From: Streptomyces sp. DI166
Lineage (GTDB): Bacteria; Actinomycetota; Actinomycetes; Streptomycetales; Streptomycetaceae
Direction: 5' to 3'
DNA: 44,611 nt
NCBI RefSeq assembly: GCF_900091315.1
Contig: NZ_FLSP01000073.1
Location: forward strand, 1-44,611
Positions 41,611 through 44,611 of this stretch are shown piece after piece (the first letter of the stretch is position 1; the number at the start of each line of letters is the position of its first letter). The notes below the pieces were generated by a model. That model was given only the letters and a program-made list of their open reading frames with translations, made no database searches and was not told the origin of the DNA. The position numbers were made by a program, and so were the translations under genes.

Positions 41611-42591
41611 TCAGGCGCCCGCGTCCGGTTCGTACCGCGAGACGATCGCCGCCGCCCGTTCCCGCAGCAGCGCGCGCAGCCACTGCGGCTCCAACGCCTC
41701 CACGTCCGTGGTGAGTTGCCACACCGCCCACTCCGCGTGCCGGGCGTCCTGGAAGGTCACCTCCAGGCGCAGCCAGCCGTCCGGGTCCGGTTCCTCGGCT
41801 CGTACGGCCAGGGCGGTGCCGGTCAGTTCGTCCCGTCGGTCCGGGTGGACCCGTGCCCGTACGGTGACTTGGTCGCCGGAGGTCAGGAACCGCGCGCTTC
41901 GTTCCCGCCAGATGCGGTCCAGGTCGACCTGGCCGGGGCGTTCGGCGGGCTCGGGGAGTTCCTCGGCGTCCTGTATGCGTGACAGCCGGTAGGTGCGGTC
42001 CGCGCCGGAGCGGGTGGCGAGCAGGTAGCCGCGGTCGCGGACCGTCACCAGGCCGATCGGGTCCACCGTGCGCCACTTGGGCGCCTGGTCCGTGGCGGCG
42101 TAGTGGATGCGCAGCTTGTGTCCCGAGAGGACCGCGCGGCGGACCACGAGCATGGCGGGGTCCGGGAGTTCCTCGGTGACCAGGCGGTGGTTGAGCAGGT
42201 CGGTCTCCGGGTCGACGAGCAGGCGCTGGGCGGCCTCGCCGGCGAGGGCCCGCTGACTCTCGGGCAGTGCCTCGACGACCTTGCGCATGGCCGCGGCGAG
42301 TGCCGAACCGAGCCCGAACACCTGCTCCCCGCGCCCCGATCCGGCGACCAGCAGGGCGAGCGCCTCCTCGCGGTTGAGTCCGCTGAGGTCGGTCTGGAAG
42401 TCCGGCAGCAACGCGAAACCGCCGCGGCGGCCGCGCTCGGCGTAGACCGGGATGCCCGCCGCGGACAGCGCCTCGATGTCCCGCAGCACGGTGCGCGTGG
42501 ACACCTCCAGCTCGCGGGCGAGCGCGGACGCCGTCATCCGGCCGCGCTGACGCAGCAACAGCACCAGGGAGATCAACCGGTCGGCCCGCAT
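41611..42591 (-). CDS. WYL-domain (YafY/DeoR-like) transcriptional regulator
   Basis: A 326-residue regulator with an N-terminal HTH_11 winged helix (RADRLISLVLLLRQRGRMTA, then LEVSTRTVLRDIEALSAAGI) and a WYL domain in the middle (about 145-215, IHYAATDQAPKWRTVDPIGL). A C-terminal extension (about 225-320) follows. WYL domains bind nucleotides or other small ligands in regulators of stress and phage defence. Here it is divergent from RidA across 91 bases, a common pairing in actinobacteria, so RidA is the probable target. Confidence 0.93.
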   Translation of the reverse strand: MRADRLISLVLLLRQRGRMTASALARELEVSTRTVLRDIEALSAAGIPVYAERGRRGGFALLPDFQTDLSGLNREEALALLVAGSGRGEQVFGLGSALAAAMRKVVEALPESQRALAGEAAQRLLVDPETDLLNHRLVTEELPDPAMLVVRRAVLSGHKLRIHYAATDQAPKWRTVDPIGLVTVRDRGYLLATRSGADRTYRLSRIQDAEELPEPAERPGQVDLDRIWRERSARFLTSGDQVTVRARVHPDRRDELTGTALAVRAEEPDPDGWLRLEVTFQDARHAEWAVWQLTTDVEALEPQWLRALLRERAAAIVSRYEPDAGA

Positions 42592-42682
42592 ACGAGAACG
42601 CTAACGAAATACGTGACGAAGGATGTCGTGATTCACCGGGAGGCTTACCAGGGCAACGCCAAGAAGATCGAATGGAGTTGAA

Positions 42683-43084
42683 ATGGCGATGGAACGCACG
42701 GCGGTCAACCCGTGGCCCTGGTCGGTCGAACTGGGCTACAACCAGGGCGAGCTGGTCTCCGGGCAACACCGCACCCTGTACCTCTCCGGGCAGACCGCGA
42801 TGAGCGGCGACGGCAAACCGCAGCACCCCGGTGACATGGCGGCCCAGTTGGCGCTGGCCCTGGACAACCTGGAGGCCGTGCTGGACGAGGCCGGCATGTC
42901 GCTGGCCGATCTGGTCCGGCTGAACGTCCACACCACCGACGTCGACCGTCTCTTCGAGCACTACGGAGTCCTGGCCGCACGCCTGGGCGCCGCCGGGGTG
43001 GCTCCGGCCACCACCATGCTCGGCGTGACCCGGCTGGCGCTCCCCGACCTGATGGTCGAGCTGGAGGGAACCGCCGTGGCGTGA
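42683..43084 (+). CDS. RidA family protein
   Basis: A 133-residue trimeric enamine/imine deaminase-type protein, which clears reactive enamine intermediates produced by PLP enzymes. LYLSGQTAMSGDGKPQHPGD (about 33-52) and the final TRLALPDLMVELEG, containing the key Arg and Glu, are typical. GGAG lies about five bases before the ATG. The neighbour WYL regulator is probably its controller. A terminator follows at 43096. Confidence 0.93.
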   Translation: MAMERTAVNPWPWSVELGYNQGELVSGQHRTLYLSGQTAMSGDGKPQHPGDMAAQLALALDNLEAVLDEAGMSLADLVRLNVHTTDVDRLFEHYGVLAARLGAAGVAPATTMLGVTRLALPDLMVELEGTAVA

Positions 43085-43095
43085 GGCAGCGCGTT

Positions 43096-43133
43096 CCCGC
43101 CCCCGGTTCCGGTCAGGAGAACACGGGGGCGGG
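43096..43133. terminator. Bidirectional terminator between RidA and GH1 genes
   Basis: CCCGCCCCCG (43096-43105) and CGGGGGCGGG (43124-43133) form a perfect 10-bp stem around an 18-base loop, between convergent genes. Confidence 0.75.
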
Positions 43134-43150
43134 GGCACGAAGGGCCGCGC

Positions 43151-44594
43151 TCAGTCGGTGGCGGGCAGCACTCCGGTGCGGGCCACCTCGGAGTACCAGC
43201 GGGCGCTGGCCTTGGGGATACGGGTCCCGGTCGGGTAGTCGACATACACCGCGCCGAAGCGCTTGCCGTACCCGTGGGCCCACTCGAAGTTGTCCAGCAG
43301 CGACCACAGGAAGTAGCCGCGCACGTCCGAGCCGTCCTTGACGGCCTGGTGCACGGCGGCCAGGTGGCCCCGCAGATAGGCGATCCGGTCGGGGTCGTTG
43401 ACGTTGCCCTCGGGGTCCGCGTAGTCGTCGAACGCCGCCCCGTTCTCGGTGATGATCAGCGGCAGGTCCGGGAAGTCGGCGGACAGACGGCGCAGCAGGT
43501 CGTACAGACCGGTGGGGTCGACGGCCCAGCCCATGGCCGTACGGTCGCCGGGCGGCTGGTGGAAGGCGACCCGGTCGGCGCCCGGCCAGGGGCTGTGGTC
43601 GCTCCTGCCATGCCCGTCCGAGGTGTGGGTGCCGCTGCCGTCGGCCTCCGAGACGACGGTCGGCGTGTAGTAGTTGACGCCGAGGAAGTCCAGCGGCCGG
43701 TGGATCCGCTCCAGGTCGCCGTCCTGCACGAAGGACCAGTCGGTGAGGCCCGCGGTGTCCTTCAACAGGTCTTCCGGATAGGCGCCTTGGAGCATCGGTC
43801 CGGTGAACACCCGGTTGGCGAGCGCGTCGATCCGGCGCACGGCATCGGCGTCGCCCTCGCTGCCGGAGAGCGGGCGCACATGGTGGATGTTGAGGGTGAC
43901 CGAGCACTGGGCATCGGCCGCGGCCCGCTCGCGCACCGCCTCAACGGCCAGGCCGTGCGCCAGGTTGAGGTGGTGGGCGGCGCGCAGCGCGGCGACCGGG
44001 TCGGTCCGGCCGGGGGCGTGCACACCGGAGCCGTAGCCGAGGAAGGCGCTGCACCAGGGCTCGTTGAGGGTGGTCCAGGTCCGAACCCGGTCGCCCAGAG
44101 CGTCCGCCGCGATCGCCGCGTACTCGGCGAACCGCTCCGCCGTCGCCCGCTCCGGCCAGCCGCCCGCGTCCTCCAGCTCCTGCGGCAGGTCCCAGTGGTA
44201 GAGGGTGGCGACCGGCCTGATGCCCTTGTCGAGCAGTTCGTCGACGAGCCGCTTGTAGAAGTCGAGCCCCTTCTGCACGGCGGGCCCGCGGCCGGTGGGC
44301 TGGATGCGGGTCCAGGCGAGCGAGAAACGGTACGCGCCGAGCCCGAGGTCGGCCATCAGGGCGACGTCCTCGCGCCAGCGGTGGTAGTGGTCGGTGGCGA
44401 TGTCACCGGTGTCGCCGTTGCGGACCCGGCCCGGGGTACGGGCGTAGGTGTCCCAGATGGACGGGGTGCGGCCGTCCTCGGATGCCGCCCCCTCGATCTG
44501 GTACGACGCGGTCGCCGAGCCCCACAGGAAGTTCCTGGGGGAAGACCCGGGCGGCCCGCGGGTCGGATCCGGTCTGTCGTGCTGCGCTGGCCAC
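43151..44594 (-). CDS. GH1 beta-glucosidase, apparent one-base frameshift near the N-terminus
   Basis: A GH1 (alpha/beta)8 retaining glycosidase. Acid/base Glu is in TLNEPW and nucleophile Glu in IITENGA. The sugar-site segment SATASYQIEGAA lies upstream in the same frame. A GTG at 44594 with AAAGGA ahead starts a normal GH1-type N-terminal tail ending RVFPQ. After exactly 20 codons, one extra base at about 44534-44540 (in CCCCCAGG) throws the frame out, and NFLWGSATASY then continues in the other frame. Without it, an intact protein of about 480 residues would result. Either a real frameshift or a read error. A start internal to the barrel (44356) would lack strand 1. Confidence 0.8.
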
Positions 44595-44611
44595 GTAAGT
44601 CCTTTCGGGGT

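Overview
The window is high-GC DNA (roughly 70% or more) with GC-rich third codon positions, many GTG starts, short intergenic gaps and actinobacterial gene families (DUF5133, TioE-type MerR, GlsB, streptogrisin-type protease, ABC-F, receptor-type Ser/Thr kinases). It reads as chromosomal Streptomyces, or a close relative, in an accessory-rich region. No rRNA, tRNA, insertion sequence, phage module or CRISPR array was seen. About 40 genes are called. The left edge cuts a cytochrome P450 and the right edge lies at the start of a GH1 beta-glucosidase.

Layout. 1-8.5 kb: P450 tail and MFS exporter, an AlkD-type repair protein, a TioE-type MerR regulator divergent from an erythromycin esterase homologue, a GNAT enzyme coupled to a secreted S1 protease, DUF4291, a MhuD-type heme-degrading enzyme, a membrane-anchored Mrr-like protein and DUF5133. 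8.6-12.2 kb: an orphan, apparently cytosolic, type-1 periplasmic-binding-fold protein; PhzF with an HxlR regulator; a PaaI-type thioesterase and a zinc-ribbon protein. Five 39-bp repeats cover the PhzF stop codon.

12.3-18.4 kb is a sugar-uptake locus. A LacI regulator precedes a four-gene ABC importer laid out like the galactofuranose system YtfQ-YtfR-YtfT-YjfF, ending in two hairpin terminators. LacI-type boxes sit over the LacI promoter and over the importer promoter. A third matching box lies upstream of a secreted PA14-GH2-LamG glycosidase at 24-27 kb. I infer one regulon for hydrolysis and uptake of a galactose-type sugar, possibly galactofuranose. Between them lie a decayed sugar-alcohol dehydrogenase, a GlxA-type AraC regulator, an SDR, a signal-less GH16 protein, a second HxlR regulator and a rhomboid protease.

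27.4-33.2 kb: a lipoprotein and two paralogous transmembrane Ser/Thr kinases with type-1 periplasmic-binding ectodomains form one operon, divergent from a GlsB stress membrane protein. 33.3-44.6 kb: a secreted alpha-amylase with two starch-binding modules and a maltose-type operator; an ABC-F ribosome-protection gene preceded by an eight-codon, phenylalanine-rich leader peptide and hairpin; then SRPBCC, aldo/keto reductase, DHFR-like, phytoene/squalene synthase-like, WYL regulator, RidA and GH1 genes. The GH1 gene appears to carry a one-base frameshift near its N-terminus.

Most interesting for follow-up: the three-site LacI regulon, the ABC-F leader, the kinase-receptor operon, the repeat that duplicates the PhzF stop codon, and several broken or altered enzymes.
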